64,000 bases of DNA from Forficula auricularia (Eukaryota; Arthropoda; Insecta; Dermaptera; Forficulidae). Location: assembly GCA_024734495.1 (NCBI GenBank), contig JALMQS010000132.1, forward strand, positions 2,612,789 to 2,676,788. The letters run 5' to 3'. The stretch's first letter is position 1; each line of letters opens with the position of its first letter. Under the pieces are notes generated by a model, which was not told the DNA's origin, made no database searches, and saw only the letters and a program-made list of their open reading frames with translations. The position numbers and the translations under genes were made by a program. This document shows positions 1 through 10,679 of this stretch, piece after piece.

Positions 1-271
1 TTGGCTGTAATTTCGCACAGTAGTAGTGCTAAATACTAATCGCACTAATACATGTTAGATTTGATAATGACAAGGGAAGGTGTGATTTCAAAGTGCATTA
101 TTTTTAATAAAAGTATTAAAAATATTATCTTAAATTCAAAAGGGAAGTTTCAATTAATTTAAATAAAAAAATGTTTAATAAAAACATTCATGAATAAATA
201 TTAAACCCAGGCATAGAGGCTTCATAAACATCAGACTCCTTAAAAGATATTTGTGCATGCTTTCCAAAACT

Positions 272-477
272 ACTACTAAAATAAAATTGAAAGTTTCTTT
301 TTGGCGAGAGTAGCAGAACTTTTATAAATTGAAGGAGACAATAAAAGAGTGTGTCTTCTGCTGGAATTGTGAAGAGGCCAAAGCTCTCGAAACTATAGTG
401 GCGTTATAAATAAATTAAAAATTTATAATTCCAGCAGAAGACACACTCTTTTATTATCTCCTTTAACTACTAAAATA
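272..477 (+). mobile_element. Foldback element F1 with 12-bp TSD
   Basis: The direct repeat actactaaaata lies at 272-283 and 466-477 and bounds a 182-bp element (284-465). Inverted arms of about 40 bp (about 329-368 and 427-466) share agacaataaaagagtgtgtc. Between them lies gaagaggccaaagctctcgaaac-like sequence, a degenerate hammerhead-type segment (hairpin followed by GAAAC, then ATAGT). Related copies lie near 14.5 and 17.1 kb, with a fragment near 19.5 kb. It has no coding capacity. The TSD length and the motif suggest retrotransposition in trans by a Penelope-like enzyme; that is inference. Confidence 0.8.
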
Positions 478-1041
478 TTTAGGTATCATATGTTAATAAA
501 TATTTATATTATATTAAATTTATAAATTAACTGTAATCTTATTAAATAAATATTCGTTAATTTAAATAATTATCCATTAGCCTGATCCTCTATTTTATTA
601 ATTATATTTATAGCTAAGCACGAAAGATCCCATCACAAACAGGTTGACATTAATAATTATAATTACTATATCAGAGTGAGAACCATTCAAATTTATCTGA
701 CAAATGAGATTATTTTTATTTATTATTATTATGTATTCAACAAAAATATGAATTATCCATAAAATAACTAATTAAAATTCTTCAAAGCATAATAATTCAA
801 TTGTACTAATTGTTATACTTTTTTCCAAAAACTTTAAGTTAAGATAAAGGTCCTAATTGAGAGTGTAACAGTTTCCTAGTTGTTTTATCTGTTATTTATT
901 TATTTATTTAGATAATTTTACGGACTAGTAGTCCACTTACAAAATATTTTTATCAAAATTGTACTAACATTAAGTTTCTTTCAAAATTTGTTAGTGATTA
1001 TTTATTTATCTGGTGTGCAGTGCTAAACTTTGTAGGGTCAT
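478..1041. other. AT-rich interval, nothing assigned
   Basis: A/T-rich spacer with tattta-type simple sequence. No open frame, RNA gene or clear inverted repeat was recognised. Confidence 0.5.
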
Positions 1042-1674
1042 TAGGGTGGTCCTTATTTTGGCTATTTTCGAATTTTTACGCTGTCGGGGACTCATATGGT
1101 TCAAAATAAATAAAAAAAAAATATCCCCCAAGTTTCAAGTCTCTATCTCAATTTTAACCTGTGGACAGCGATGCAAGTTTCCCAACTAAATAACATGGGG
1201 TTTTTGGCATTGAAAGATAATTATTTTATTCAGCCCAAAGTAATGGTTTAAAAATTTGAAACTCTTAAAACTTTATCATTATAATATAAGCTATCCCTCA
1301 GAATTTTTACAGATTTTTAGATATTATAATTTTTTAGTCTATAACTTACTAACACTAAGATATAGCAGTATTTTATCTAGTTGTAACTCCAAAATTATTA
1401 TAGCTAAAAATCTGTAAAAATCCTGAAGGAATTACAAGAATAAATTCTACAGTTTCAAATTTTTTGAAAGATTATTTTGGCCGGAATAAAAAAGATAATC
1501 ATTCAATTTCAAAAACCGCATGTTATTTAGATAGGAAACTTGCATCGCCGTGCGGCACAGGTTAAAATTGAGTTAGAGACTTGAAACTTGGGGGATATTT
1601 TTTTTTATTATTTCGAACCATCTGAGCCTCTGCAGCGTAAAAATTTGAAAATACCGAAAATAAGGACCACCCTA
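1042..1674. mobile_element. Non-autonomous TIR DNA transposon, 633 bp
   Basis: The ends are tagggtggtccttatttt and its inverse, aaaataaggaccacccta. The inverted arms run about 190 bp each (about 1042-1235 and 1485-1674) with scattered mismatches and share the block ccccaagtttcaagtctct. The centre (1240-1480) is A/T-rich with weaker symmetry. There is no transposase frame. A convincing TSD beyond a possible TA was not seen, so the superfamily is not assigned. This is a MITE-like remnant of moderate age. Confidence 0.85.
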
Positions 1675-2880
1675 GCCTAAGGCTCATGCTACTGGGAAGT
1701 CAAAATAAAAATTAACATAGGACTTTAAAGAACTAATTCAAGGTACCCATTAGATGTGTGACTTTCTTCAGCACATTTTTGTTTGAGAGTAATGTATCTA
1801 AATTTTTGTACTCTCTATGTTCATTTTTTTACTACACCTACTCTACTGTAAAATAATTAACCATTTTTCAAAACACCTTCTATATAATAAATATAAAATA
1901 TTTATGTCAATATAGATAAAATATGTATATTCTCAAAATCAATATACTTGAAATCAAATATTTGTGTTCAGCTCCGAAAGTCTAAATCATATAAATTTAG
2001 AGCAATTATAATTAAATTTTCTCATTTAATTACGTATAATATAATATTTTCAAAATCTTCGTCGAGTTAGTCGATTTATAATGCAATGTACGAAATATTT
2101 TAATATATATATGTATGTATTTTTGAAGTCAGAATGTTGGGTTCGGAGTGATTTATTATTGGATTGTACACGACATTTCAGAAACAATATCCAAATTTTG
2201 ATAGTGAAATAACTGATTTGATTATTTTTCTCTCTGTGTATATATACATTTACCAACATACATGTAATGGTTATAGTACTTTTTGGAGTTAGAATTTGAG
2301 TTTCTAGATGGGTGACTTTCTTAGGAAAATTTAGTGTAGTTGGCTTCGACAACGGTTCCAATTTCACTCTTCATGCTTGCGACAGAAAAAATTGGTCCCA
2401 CGTAAAGAGAACTACTAATATTGATTGAAAATAACTAAGTAATCGATACCTCAGACCAAAAAAGACAGGTCTCCAATTTTTGTAAAATATACATTTTATT
2501 ATAATAGTGCATGGTGTTTACGAACCCTCGTGTGGTAAGAAGCAAGAACTTTTCCCTCCATGAACTTTCAAAGTTATACACGATTAAAAATGTCCTGAAG
2601 CTATTTCATTAAATGATAAAATGCCAGGAGCCAATTCTGACTTTTGCAACGTCTTCCAAATGAATCTTTTTTTGGTGGTATAAGATCTGAAAGCATTATA
2701 TTTAATTTTTGAAATTAAATATTATAATTTCATAATTTTTTTTTCATGAATGATTTTAATAAAAGAAGGAGTCAGATCCAAAAAGTATACAGCCACAAAA
2801 ATCAGAATTGCTCCCTGCAGTGTAAAAAGAAGAAAAAAGTTTCACTAGTTGGGTCGCTCCCGGAGGTACCTGTGAATATG
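1675..2880. other. AT-rich interval, nothing assigned
   Basis: Holds low-complexity A/T sequence. An open frame on the minus strand (2050-2367) has a low-complexity Lys/Ile/Asn-rich product without a recognisable domain and is probably chance. No RNA gene or repeat boundary was recognised. Confidence 0.4.
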
Positions 2881-2884
2881 TGCC

Positions 2885-3020
2885 TTGAGCTACTAGGATT
2901 GTAGGTTGCATGAAAGACGGAGGCGGAGAGTGTGTTCCTGTCTCTTATAGTCATAGAGATAAACGAGTTGGCGAATACGTTTGTTCGATTTGTATCTAAT
3001 TTGGCAGCGAAGGGATGTTG
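2885..3020 (+). pseudogene. Dispersed repeat with conserved peptide, copy 1
   Basis: From 2950 the frame reads VIEINELANTFVRF, then SNLAAKG. Related peptides are found near 12.8 kb (minus), 23.77 kb (plus), 32.15 kb (minus) and 37.2 kb (minus). The shared pattern is V-I/M-x-x-N-x-L-x-N, then V-R, then S-N-x-x-x-K. The upstream DNA is also weakly similar between copies. Retention of amino-acid similarity suggests decayed pieces of one coding repeat, perhaps an unrecognised transposon protein. The family is not identified. Confidence 0.45.
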
Positions 3021-3259
3021 AGCTTAAATATGTGAATATATGAACACATGTTTAGAATAAAAACATTCTTGGATTGTATAACAGCTGGAATATGTGAAAT
3101 ATTGTAAAAAAAAAATAATATTATTTACTCGAATGAAAATTTTTGACACCAAACCTTTACGCTCTGTGGTGTAAAATTATAGTTATTCATATTCTCAATT
3201 TTTTGTACTTTTAATTTGATCTCTGTGACATTAAATATCGCGTTTTATAGTCGATTTGT

Positions 3260-3600
3260 CTTTAATGAATTTCACGCTGGAAAGGCATGGAGGGCTCGGT
3301 TTCTATCGAGTCCAAAAGGGCGCAACAGAGAGGAAGCGAATGAGGCCAGAGATAATCTTGAAACGACGCGGTTAATGAATTAATCACTGCAGGAGGGCTG
3401 TGCAGAGAGTAGCATCCTGGGAAACCGGCAATCTTTGCCCAACATTCCGCCTCTGCACCCCTTATATCAAATCAAAACGACCGAGACAAAAGACTGATAA
3501 ATGTTTATTGAGTTTCCTTTTAAGAAATCATTATGGCAAAAAATTACTCAATGTAAGAAGATTAGAGTTCGAACTCACAATGAAACTGACTGAGGCTTAA
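3260..3600 (+). other. GC-richer unique segment with short open frame
   Basis: Base composition is visibly richer in G+C than its surroundings. A frame open from 3400 to 3600 begins at GTG, not ATG, and has no recognisable domain. It may be an exon or conserved non-coding DNA of a host gene, but no splice-site pair could be fixed. Confidence 0.2.
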
Positions 3601-3998
3601 ATGGAAGCTTCTGCCACTCAGATGATCAAAACGACAGTCATATTAATTAAATTAAAAAGTCTTTATAAAGTCATAATCTTTTATTTTCGTGAGGATTCTT
3701 TTAAAATAATCTCTTTCCTCATTTCTGAGAGATCTATTTTAATTTGCGAGTTACCTTTATTGATCTTGGATTTATAGTTTCGGGATATCTCATTTTAGAA
3801 AAACTATGTCGATCAAGAGCGAGTCTGGCTCGCATAGCAAGGGTCCTATGTTGAATATACGTATTTATTATAATTAATGATTATTAACAGATTCTTATTT
3901 AAACCTAGTTTAAGAAGTTTTAATTATTTCATTTTTTTAATGTGTTACTCTCGGTAAAATAATGAATAAATATTACAATTATTATCTATCTATTTTGT

Positions 3999-4486
3999 TA
4001 GGGGAGAATGGTATAGTTCTTGGTGAAAAATATTTTAGTAAAGTAAGAAAAATTTTAAAATATAAAAATTCTTGGTAGGTTTTGCAAAAATAAAAGACAA
4101 GATGCTTATTAGCATGACTATATATATATATTTTGGGGTACGACCCCATCTTTAGAAGTTCACAGAAAAAACCGAGTACAAAAATATATTCGATGGTTTA
4201 GAAGTAAAATTTGTTTTAACTTTAACAATAATAGAAGGGGGAAGGGAAGGATTAAAGTACAAAGAAGAATTTTTATTTATCGAAGATTAAGATTAAGAAA
4301 GGATGATTCTAGTAAATCTAAAAATGATTCTAGTAAATCTAAAACGTTGTACCTTTAAAATCAAAATGTAATGGTTTAGGGTTGTTTGAGGAGGCGGAAT
4401 GATTAGTTTCATGTGAAACCTACCTAGAATTTATATACCTATATTTAAATTTTTTTAAATTTTTAAATTTTCATTACTTACTTATC
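3999..4486 (-). mobile_element. Degenerate hammerhead-bearing foldback P1
   Basis: The left end, ggggagaatggtatagttct, matches the terminal signature of the related copies near 6.05, 36.6 and 36.95 kb. The right arm at 4404-4486 (gaaacctacctagaattt) is the inverse of the left arm (aattcttggtaggttttgc). The apex on the minus strand (4116-4155) has CTAAAGA, a GGGG/CCCC hairpin, CAAAA and a GTC. This is a mutated hammerhead-like core with CTGANGA altered to CTAAAGA. About 230 bp of unrelated DNA lies between the apex and the right arm. Confidence 0.55.
4303..4344. repeat. Two-copy 21-bp tandem repeat
   Basis: The unit atgattctagtaaatctaaa(a) occurs twice in immediate succession within the P1 repeat. 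Confidence 0.85.
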
Positions 4487-4660
4487 AATCTACATATATC
4501 TACTTATCTATACTTATTATAATCGGCTTGCGGGACGTCCGGCCTGATTTTTTTAATTTTAAAACCAACTAATAGTTCATGACATATAAAATGTATTAAA
4601 ATTAAGAAATTTAGATTATTATTTTAAAATCCATTACGGCATCCAGGGGGTGTACCCCAC

Positions 4661-4681
4661 TGGCGAGCTAGATGCTCGCCA
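4661..4681. repeat. GC-rich hairpin
   Basis: TGGCGAGC, a five-base loop and GCTCGCCA form a perfect 8-bp stem in an otherwise A/T-rich context. Function unknown. Confidence 0.6.
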
Positions 4682-4882
4682 AAGGCGGGCTTCGTAACTG
4701 GTTATTTATTATTTGGGGGAAAAAAATTGATTATAAAAATTTATGAGAGATATTTAAACGATTATATTTCTTGTAAAGAGCGAATTCTGAAAAAAAATGC
4801 GAACCAATGTCTTATGCACTTGACTTGGACGATTTATCTATGGGGTTACGCCAATGACCTTAGTAGTCGGCTCGTTTTTAAA

Positions 4883-4986
4883 CTTTAATTTATAAAAATT
4901 ATAATACAGTTCCATAACCCCATAGAATTAATTAAGTTAATTCTATGGGGTTATGGAACTTGTATTATAATTTTTATAAATTAAAG
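4883..4986. repeat. Long near-perfect palindrome, 104 bp
   Basis: Arms of about 48 bp (starting ctttaatttataaaaatt) mirror each other around the centre attaattaagttaatt, including the non-A/T-rich block cataaccccatag. Only one or two mismatches were seen. Such near-perfection implies recent origin, perhaps a small foldback MITE. It has no coding potential. Confidence 0.9.
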
Positions 4987-5731
4987 ATCAAGTCATAAAT
5001 TGTTTTGTATAAATAAGAAAAACGAGTATATCTTTCAAAATACTTGAGATATCAAAATTATTCTTATTTGTCGTTTATAAGAAAATAATAACTGAATTTG
5101 TCAATTTTTTTCATAATTTTAGATCAAACCATTTCTGAACGCGTACAAGTTTAAAAATCATCTAAAAATGACCACTCTAGCTTCCTTCAACACGAACATC
5201 GGTCGAAAAACGGTGTTCTAGGTTATGACCTCTCTTGGAATGACTACCTCTGTACCAAAATCTGCATTAAGAAATCATGCCTTTCTATTTCGGTTCCGGT
5301 GCTTTTGTATACCTACTCAGTTTCTTACTCTACAAAAGGCCTAAATTCACCTGTGTCTACTCAGACTTGAGGAAAATTTTCTTTTCCCTTTAGGCGGACC
5401 TCAAAAATGAAGAATAAAATTTTATTTTAGATTAGATTTGATGAATTTTTTTTCATGCTCACATTTTTTATGCTATAAACAGCAAAATTCCATCAAGCTG
5501 AGATGTTGGCTGGGCTGGGGAGATCCACCAAGAACCCATTGATAATTTTCAAAAAAGGGTGAGACTTGCGAAAAGGTTGGAACATTAAAAATTATACATA
5601 GGAACGAAGGGGGCCTGCTTTTGCATTAATTAGTTTGGCTATAATCAGGAGAACCAGAAGAAGGTACCAAGCCAATCCCAAAGTTACCCCCCAAGGCAAA
5701 ATTGTTTATTAAAAACTTAACATTTCTTACT
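4987..5731. other. Interval with nothing assigned
   Basis: Mixed-composition sequence without a recognisable frame, RNA gene or repeat boundary. Confidence 0.4.
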
Positions 5732-5827
5732 TTATTCTGAAGGTAAAGTAAAGAAAATTTTGAAAAATTTAAGAAACTTTTTAAAATTTACTAGTTAGGT
5801 TTCACAAAAAAAGATAAGATGCTTGTT

Positions 5828-5868
5828 TAGCACGACTCTATTTTCGGGGTAGAAGCACATCTTCAGGA
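5828..5868 (-). ncRNA. Hammerhead-like motif (P2, minus strand)
   Basis: On the minus strand: CTGAAGA (5860-5866), a short hairpin, GAAA (5842-5845), then GTC (5834-5836) followed by GTGCTAAAC. The order and the GTC cleavage triplet fit a hammerhead core. Closing stem I and the first base pair of stem II are not convincing, so activity is uncertain. Confidence 0.4.
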
Positions 5869-5887
5869 AAATTTTCTCTGTGAACTC

Positions 5888-5930
5888 CTGAAGAAGGGCT
5901 TATACCCCGAAAACAAAGTCGTGCTAAACA
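5888..5930 (+). ncRNA. Hammerhead-like motif (P2, plus strand)
   Basis: CTGAAGA (5888-5894), hairpin GGG-CTTATA-CCC, GAAA (5909-5912), then GTC (5918-5920) and GTGCTAAACA. It mirrors the minus-strand copy. The core matches CUGANGA...GAAA...GUC. Stem III would be minimal and stem I is not obvious, so a dimeric or degenerate ribozyme is possible. Confidence 0.45.
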
Positions 5931-6082
5931 AGAATCTTATCTTTTATTTTTGCGAAACTTACCCAATATTTTACATCTTGAATTTTAAAAAGTTTCTTAA
6001 ATCTTTCAAAATTTTCTTTACTTTATTTAAAATGTATCACCAAGAACCCACACCATTCTCCCTTCAAAAATTATTCTGAAGG

Positions 6083-6760
6083 CTTTTGTCTAGATTTTTG
6101 TTGCATTTAAAAAAGGCTTCTTATATAGATACACGGGTTTTAAAAGTAATTATCTATTTATACCATAATGATGTTAGTCAAAAATTCTTTTAATAAATCA
6201 AAATGCATATATTCCTAAAAAATAAATCAATTATTTTTTAAACAGGACACGTGCCCTAATTTCGGAATCGCTATGTGGAGTCCTTTCAGTATTAGTTAAC
6301 AAACCAAATAAAAGTTTAAACCATAATGAGCTTGGTTATAGAATGAACTAAATTTATTATAAATAATCCCTGGAGGGGTTCTAAAACAACATGAATTCAT
6401 TGATGAAAAAGCGGTTCTTCCTTTGTAGAAAAACACAAATAACGAGGAGGTAATTTCTTCTTAAAAAGGCTAAATTCACTGAGATCCCTTGAGAATTCTC
6501 TTCACTCCCCTCTCCTCCTAACAGGGCTAGAAAACGTTAATCATAACGAAAAACAAGTAAGTCTGACCCTTGTGAGAAATACCTAGGTCTTTGCGACTCA
6601 TTATTTTAGATATATATTGAATAACTCGAACCGAGTTCGTTCAAATTTTTGTCAGTCCATGTTACAACAAAATATATCGATAAAATAGCACACAACACAC
6701 AAAAATAAAAAATCTATAGATATTGTTGTAAAAATATAATTTCAATGGCTTTGTTTCGCT
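6083..6760. other. Interval with nothing assigned
   Basis: A/T-rich spacer; no frame, RNA gene or bounded repeat was recognised. Confidence 0.4.
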
Positions 6761-6770
6761 ATTTCAGCCA

Positions 6771-6798
6771 CTGAAGAAGTTGCAAAACAGCAACGAAA
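6771..6798 (+). ncRNA. Isolated hammerhead-like core
   Basis: CTGAAGA (6771-6777), a five-pair hairpin GTTGC/GCAAC with loop AAAACA, and GAAA (6795-6798). No GTC follows within the usual distance. Element boundaries were not found. It resembles the core seen in the foldback families of this window, but the arms differ. Confidence 0.35.
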
Positions 6799-7000
6799 TG
6801 TATGGCATATTTAATCAAAACTTGTATTTAATTTCATTTAAAGTCTTGTCCAGCTCCCTACGATTCCTTTAATTATTAATCATGGACACGAATAATGAAA
6901 TATTATAATTTCAATATTCAATAATATTCAAATTGTTGGAAAAGTACAATTTTTTTTTTTTAATTATTGATTTTTATTCTGACTTTAATGATATTTAAAT

Positions 7001-7802
7001 CAGGGGTGCTCACTGCTCATATGCGAATAATCTTAATTTTACTGAAGAAAAATTTAAATCGTCGTGAATTAGGCCATTTTCTATACTTGTTAAAATTTCT
7101 CAAAGAAAATCCAAAAATAATAAGTGTGGCTTCAAGAAATGTATAGGTAAATGAAATGGAAATAGTCGAGAGGGAGATTCATGCAAGGTTCGGAGAATTT
7201 AAAAACATTGAAGGGATTTAATCTTTTATTAACAATTTTCAACAAAATTTAAACATCGAAAAAATTTCAAACAAAATTTCTAAACTGTTTGATGCAAACT
7301 AATCCGAATCAGAACTTGAAATAATCAAAATTTAAAATAAAATTCATTTAAAATCAGTAAGTCAAGAAGTAGTATGGAAATATACAATAGCAAATCTTGA
7401 TATTAACAAGTATTGTCCAAAAAATTTTGCCTTGTTTTGGATCAACATATTTACCAGAGTCTGGGTTTTCAAAAAAGACCTAAATAAAAAAGAAACTAAG
7501 AAATAAAATTACAAATGATCAACGCTTGCCATTAGCTACATCATCATACCAATCTGACTACGAAAGTATTGCCAAATTTCCCTCTGATTTTTTTGCCATA
7601 AATTAAATAGTTTATTTACATTTATTTAATTCAATTTTTGAATGTAACTTTGTAAATTTTTATGTACTTCTTAAATTATTAATACACACATTTACTTTTT
7701 TGTTAGGAATTTATTTGTTTTATTTGTATTGTAACCTCTCGATCGAAATATACCTTGGTACACAAAGGTAGCTCGCGTATTACAAAAGTTTGAGCATCCC
7801 TG
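7001..7802 (+). mobile_element. Decayed hAT transposon, 802 bp
   Basis: The termini caggggtgctca and tgagcatccctg are imperfect inverted repeats of the hAT type. Between them lies a relic of the transposase C-terminal part. The 8-bp flanks do not match, so the TSD has decayed. The copy is internally deleted and non-functional. Confidence 0.8.
7145..7600 (+). pseudogene. hAT transposase relic (C-terminal part)
   Basis: In its family this enzyme is a nuclear DDE-type transposase that cuts at terminal repeats; hAT proteins of the ZBED5/FAM200 type end in a conserved dimerisation region. Visible here are EIHARFGEFKNIEGI (from 7174), ESELEIIKI (from 7306), FGSTYLPESGFS (from 7436) and ATSSYQSDYESIAKF (from 7535). 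The order and spacing fit the hAT C-terminus, where FGSTYxCE...FS precedes a T/S-SYxxDYxxL block. The first two pieces lie in one frame and the last two in another, so there is at least one frameshift. Stops interrupt each part, one directly after the FGSTY segment. The usual Cys after FGSTYL is replaced by Pro. N-terminal zinc finger and catalytic core are missing. Confidence 0.8.
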
Positions 7803-8950
7803 CCTGACCTCTGGTGATGTAAAAACGAGAATATTTGATGAAAGCTCAAATTTAACATTTTAGGGTGACTACAATAATTTGTAACTTTTAAATATTGATT
7901 GGTATGTATTTGGGCTTCAGATAAAATCAGAGAAAAATAAAACTCATTGACTAATCAAAATATAAAAAGGAAACGTACTGAATTCACTCGATTTTATTTT
8001 ACTAGGTAATTCCGGAAGACAGGCGAAGCGGTGTGTGTGCAAACGTCTTACTTATCAAAATGTCATGGGGCTGGAGAAAGTTATAATAAATCAAAGTGCC
8101 TTTCGGGTATTTCTCCTAGTGTTTGGCTCTTCATCTGCGAAGAGCGACCACGACGACGAACACCACCAGCCTGTTATTATTATTATAGAATAGATAAAGA
8201 TAGAAAGAAAGATAGATAATTATTAATTACATCTGATATTTATAATAGACCAAAGTCCGAATTTTAGACCAAACCTAGGAATGTGCATGTTTTTGAGTAG
8301 AGCCCACTCTGTTACCGGAGTCGGATTTATCGGTGTGTGTGGCCGCACTCTTGATAAGCATGTATATGTATAGAATAGAGGAAAGTTCTGTTTAAATTTA
8401 TCAGAACTATATTAAATAACTATTTTAATTTACAACAAAAATACAATACAAAGGATAGTTGAAAAATTATATGCTCCAAAAGGAATGTTTTAAGAAAGAT
8501 GGGTAAGTAAAAAACACTTTTAGTAACCACAGTCACTCTATTAAGTACACTTGTTTATTTTCTTGATGAGATAAAAGGGATCGACCTCATCATATGTTTG
8601 GCAACTATTTGTATTTTGGCAAACCACAGAAATGGCCTAGTTTTCATTGAGCTGGGGAGACAGCGGCCAGAGGCGTAATCAGTAAAGTCAATAAGCGTGA
8701 GGCAATATTAACAAATAGAATTAAATTTGAATAAGGCCCCTTTCATTGGGGAATGCTTGCTTTCATTAGAAAGTCAGACTCAATTAGATAATTTGTTATA
8801 TACTTACACACTTTTTTAAATGATATCCTTTTATCGAACAGACAAAAAAATTTAATAATATGTTAAAAACAAATTGCTTTAAGAAAAAAATTGAAACTAA
8901 GGTTTAAAAGTTAATTTGTCTAAAACATAAGTAAATATACTTTAAATAGA
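7803..8950. other. Interval with nothing assigned
   Basis: Includes a short GC-richer patch at 8020-8160 with a frame starting at GTG and no recognisable domain. The rest is A/T-rich spacer. Confidence 0.35.
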
Positions 8951-8954
8951 AAAA

Positions 8955-9178
8955 GCCGCGAAAAGGAAAAATGACATTCAATCTAAAGAGCATTCCTGGC
9001 GGGATCATCCGTGGCCTAGTTGGTAAAGGCGCTCTTCGGCTAAAGGAGAGAGACACGGGTTCGAATCCCGTCGGGTGCTCAATTCATTTTTCCTTTTCAA
9101 AAAATAATAAAATAATTTTCTAAATATGTAGAATTAACATAAGAAATTATTGATTACATTATTTAACTTTCGCGGCTC
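8955..9178 (+). repeat. Inverted flanks around a tRNA-like gene
   Basis: gccgcgaaa at 8955 and tttcgcggc near 9169 are inverse. Closer in, gaaaaggaaaaatga upstream and tcatttttccttttc downstream are also inverse. The tRNA-like sequence lies between. The string tttcgcgg(c/t)tcaaattgctt recurs at about 41465, so the outer flank belongs to a dispersed repeat. Possibly a tRNA-derived mobile element. Confidence 0.5.
9005..9079 (+). tRNA. tRNA-like gene, probable pseudogene or SINE head
   Basis: It folds as a class I tRNA: acceptor tcatccg/cgggtgc (first pair T-C mismatched), D stem gcct/aggc, anticodon stem ctctt/aggag, T stem acggg/cccgt with loop ttcgaat. The A box tggcctagttgg (9012-9023) and B box ggttcgaatcc (9058-9068) fit the Pol III consensus, and five T residues follow at 9087-9091. 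In this fold the loop is cggctaa, giving anticodon GCT (Ser) but with G instead of U at position 33 and no long variable arm. A true serine tRNA is therefore unlikely; a shifted Arg(TCG) reading is an alternative. Transcription is plausible, aminoacylation doubtful. Confidence 0.6.
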
Positions 9179-9227
9179 AAATTGCTTTATGATAAAAACA
9201 ATTTAGCGTTATATTATTTAGTAGCTG

Positions 9228-9405
9228 CGATGCTCGCCTTCGGCCCCTGGACCCTCCGTCACTTGAACACTCTCCTCTCTCCACCACCTCCAACCACTCC
9301 CCACTCCACCGATCCTCTCCCCAACCCCGAAAATTCTCCCCAGCATTTGATCACCCTCCACCCCATTAAACCTGCCCTGACTTCACAATAAATAATTCAA
9401 GCAGT
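9228..9405 (+). repeat. C-rich dispersed repeat E, copy 1
   Basis: A C-rich block (ggcccctggaccctccgtca, then runs of cacc and ccaa) unlike its surroundings. Related sequence lies at 19655-19770 and, inverted, at 44045-44170. The open frame through it is proline-rich by composition only. Confidence 0.55.
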
Positions 9406-9568
9406 AGCACTGCCATCTATTGGCAAAGGATTCAAGCTTGACCTACGGACGGAAAATTTTATTTTATTAATATAGATATTATGCTGAAAATAAAAGCGGC
9501 CAAGTCGTGTAACTTCAAAATAAGGTAATAAAAAGCTCTTCTAGTTGTTTACCATAGAACTGAATAAA

Positions 9569-9620
9569 ATGGATGGGGTGGGGGGGGGCACTTTTCATAC
9601 ATGAAACTAGGGCGGGGGGC
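9569..9620 (+). repeat. G-run cluster
   Basis: Runs ggggtggggggggg and ggcggggggc within 50 bp could form a G-quadruplex. No other feature is associated. Confidence 0.5.
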
Positions 9621-10050
9621 ACCCTGTTAAAAGTATACCGTGATACGTTCTATGTGGTGTTTTTCATTTTTTTGTCTTTTTAATTAAATTTATTATCTAA
9701 AAGTTCTAGTGTTTTCTTTTTCACAAAAAAGTTGAAAGACAAAATTAAAGTCAACATTAAGATTTCTTAATACAAACATGACAAGATATTGTTTCCAAAT
9801 TGGTGATCATTTATTTTATTATATTTTAACGCGTAACCGTTTTTAGGGATTTAGATTAAATTTAGAAATTTTAATAATGTTATGTTGTGAGTATGTGAAA
9901 AGAGTGAGGTTCAAATAATAAAAACATTATTTAAAAAGCTCAATGACTTCAAGAGTGTACATTCCTTGTTAGTTTTGCAATAATTGTCATTCTGGACAAT
10001 TTTATCTGTTTTTCTTTCATGTGTTGTTTATATTTTGAAAAGCTAACTTG

Positions 10051-10072
10051 TCTCTCTCTCTCTCTCTCTCTC
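10051..10072. repeat. (TC)n microsatellite
   Basis: Eleven TC units in a row. Confidence 0.95.
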
Positions 10073-10679
10073 ATAAGTAGGTAATGCAAGTTTTTAAAAC
10101 CTGACATGAAATATAGTATTATTTATTAAGAAATTTTTTTATTTTTTTTTTTTATTATATAAAATTTGTTTTGTCCCACAGCAGAAAATGCAATAACATC
10201 AATGATTTAATAGATTTTTCATTCTTTCAGTTGAAAAATGATAGTTCTATGAATAATAAAAGATTCTAAAATTAACATAAACAAGCAACCACGAGAAATG
10301 TTTAATTATTTTAAAATGCTTGATTCAATAGGCTATTGAATTTCTTGAATTTTTACCATTTAAAGCTGGCCCTATCTCCTAATCGTGGGTGTTCAAGCAA
10401 TTTATGATTGATATATGGAGAATAAATTAAGTTTCCATTTTAACTATTCTAAGTAAAAATGGCCTGGATTATATGGTGTCATATCTTTTATTATCTTTCA
10501 GAAAAGTTTTCAATCACCACCAGGTACATTTCCAGGTAGAGAAAATTGCCTTATTAAATTATTAGATCGCCATTAACTGGTATTTTTATTTTATCTTACT
10601 TTAATAGAACCAAAATGATAATCAACTGGTGTGTTCACCATATGACTTTCACATTCCAACTTATTTGAAATCATCGCCA

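Larger units (their letters stand above)
5732..6082 (-). mobile_element. Hammerhead-bearing foldback P2 with 12-bp TSD
   Basis: The direct repeat ttattctgaagg (5732-5743 and 6071-6082) bounds a 327-bp element. Long inverted arms (about 5744-5860 and 5888-6035) fold it back on itself. The right terminus is the inverse of agggagaatggtgtgggtt, the family signature seen at 36.95 kb. Two hammerhead-like cores lie head to head near the apex, one on each strand. The element is non-coding. Spread by a Penelope-like machinery is inferred from hammerhead motifs known in that group and from the TSD length. Confidence 0.82.

Noticed and set aside
2050..2367. 105-codon minus-strand frame
   Set aside because: Low-complexity composition expected from A/T-rich DNA, no domain and no conserved partner.
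9182..9391. Proline-rich frame over C-rich repeat E
   Set aside because: The frame is not kept in the related copies at 19.7 and 44.1 kb; composition alone explains it.
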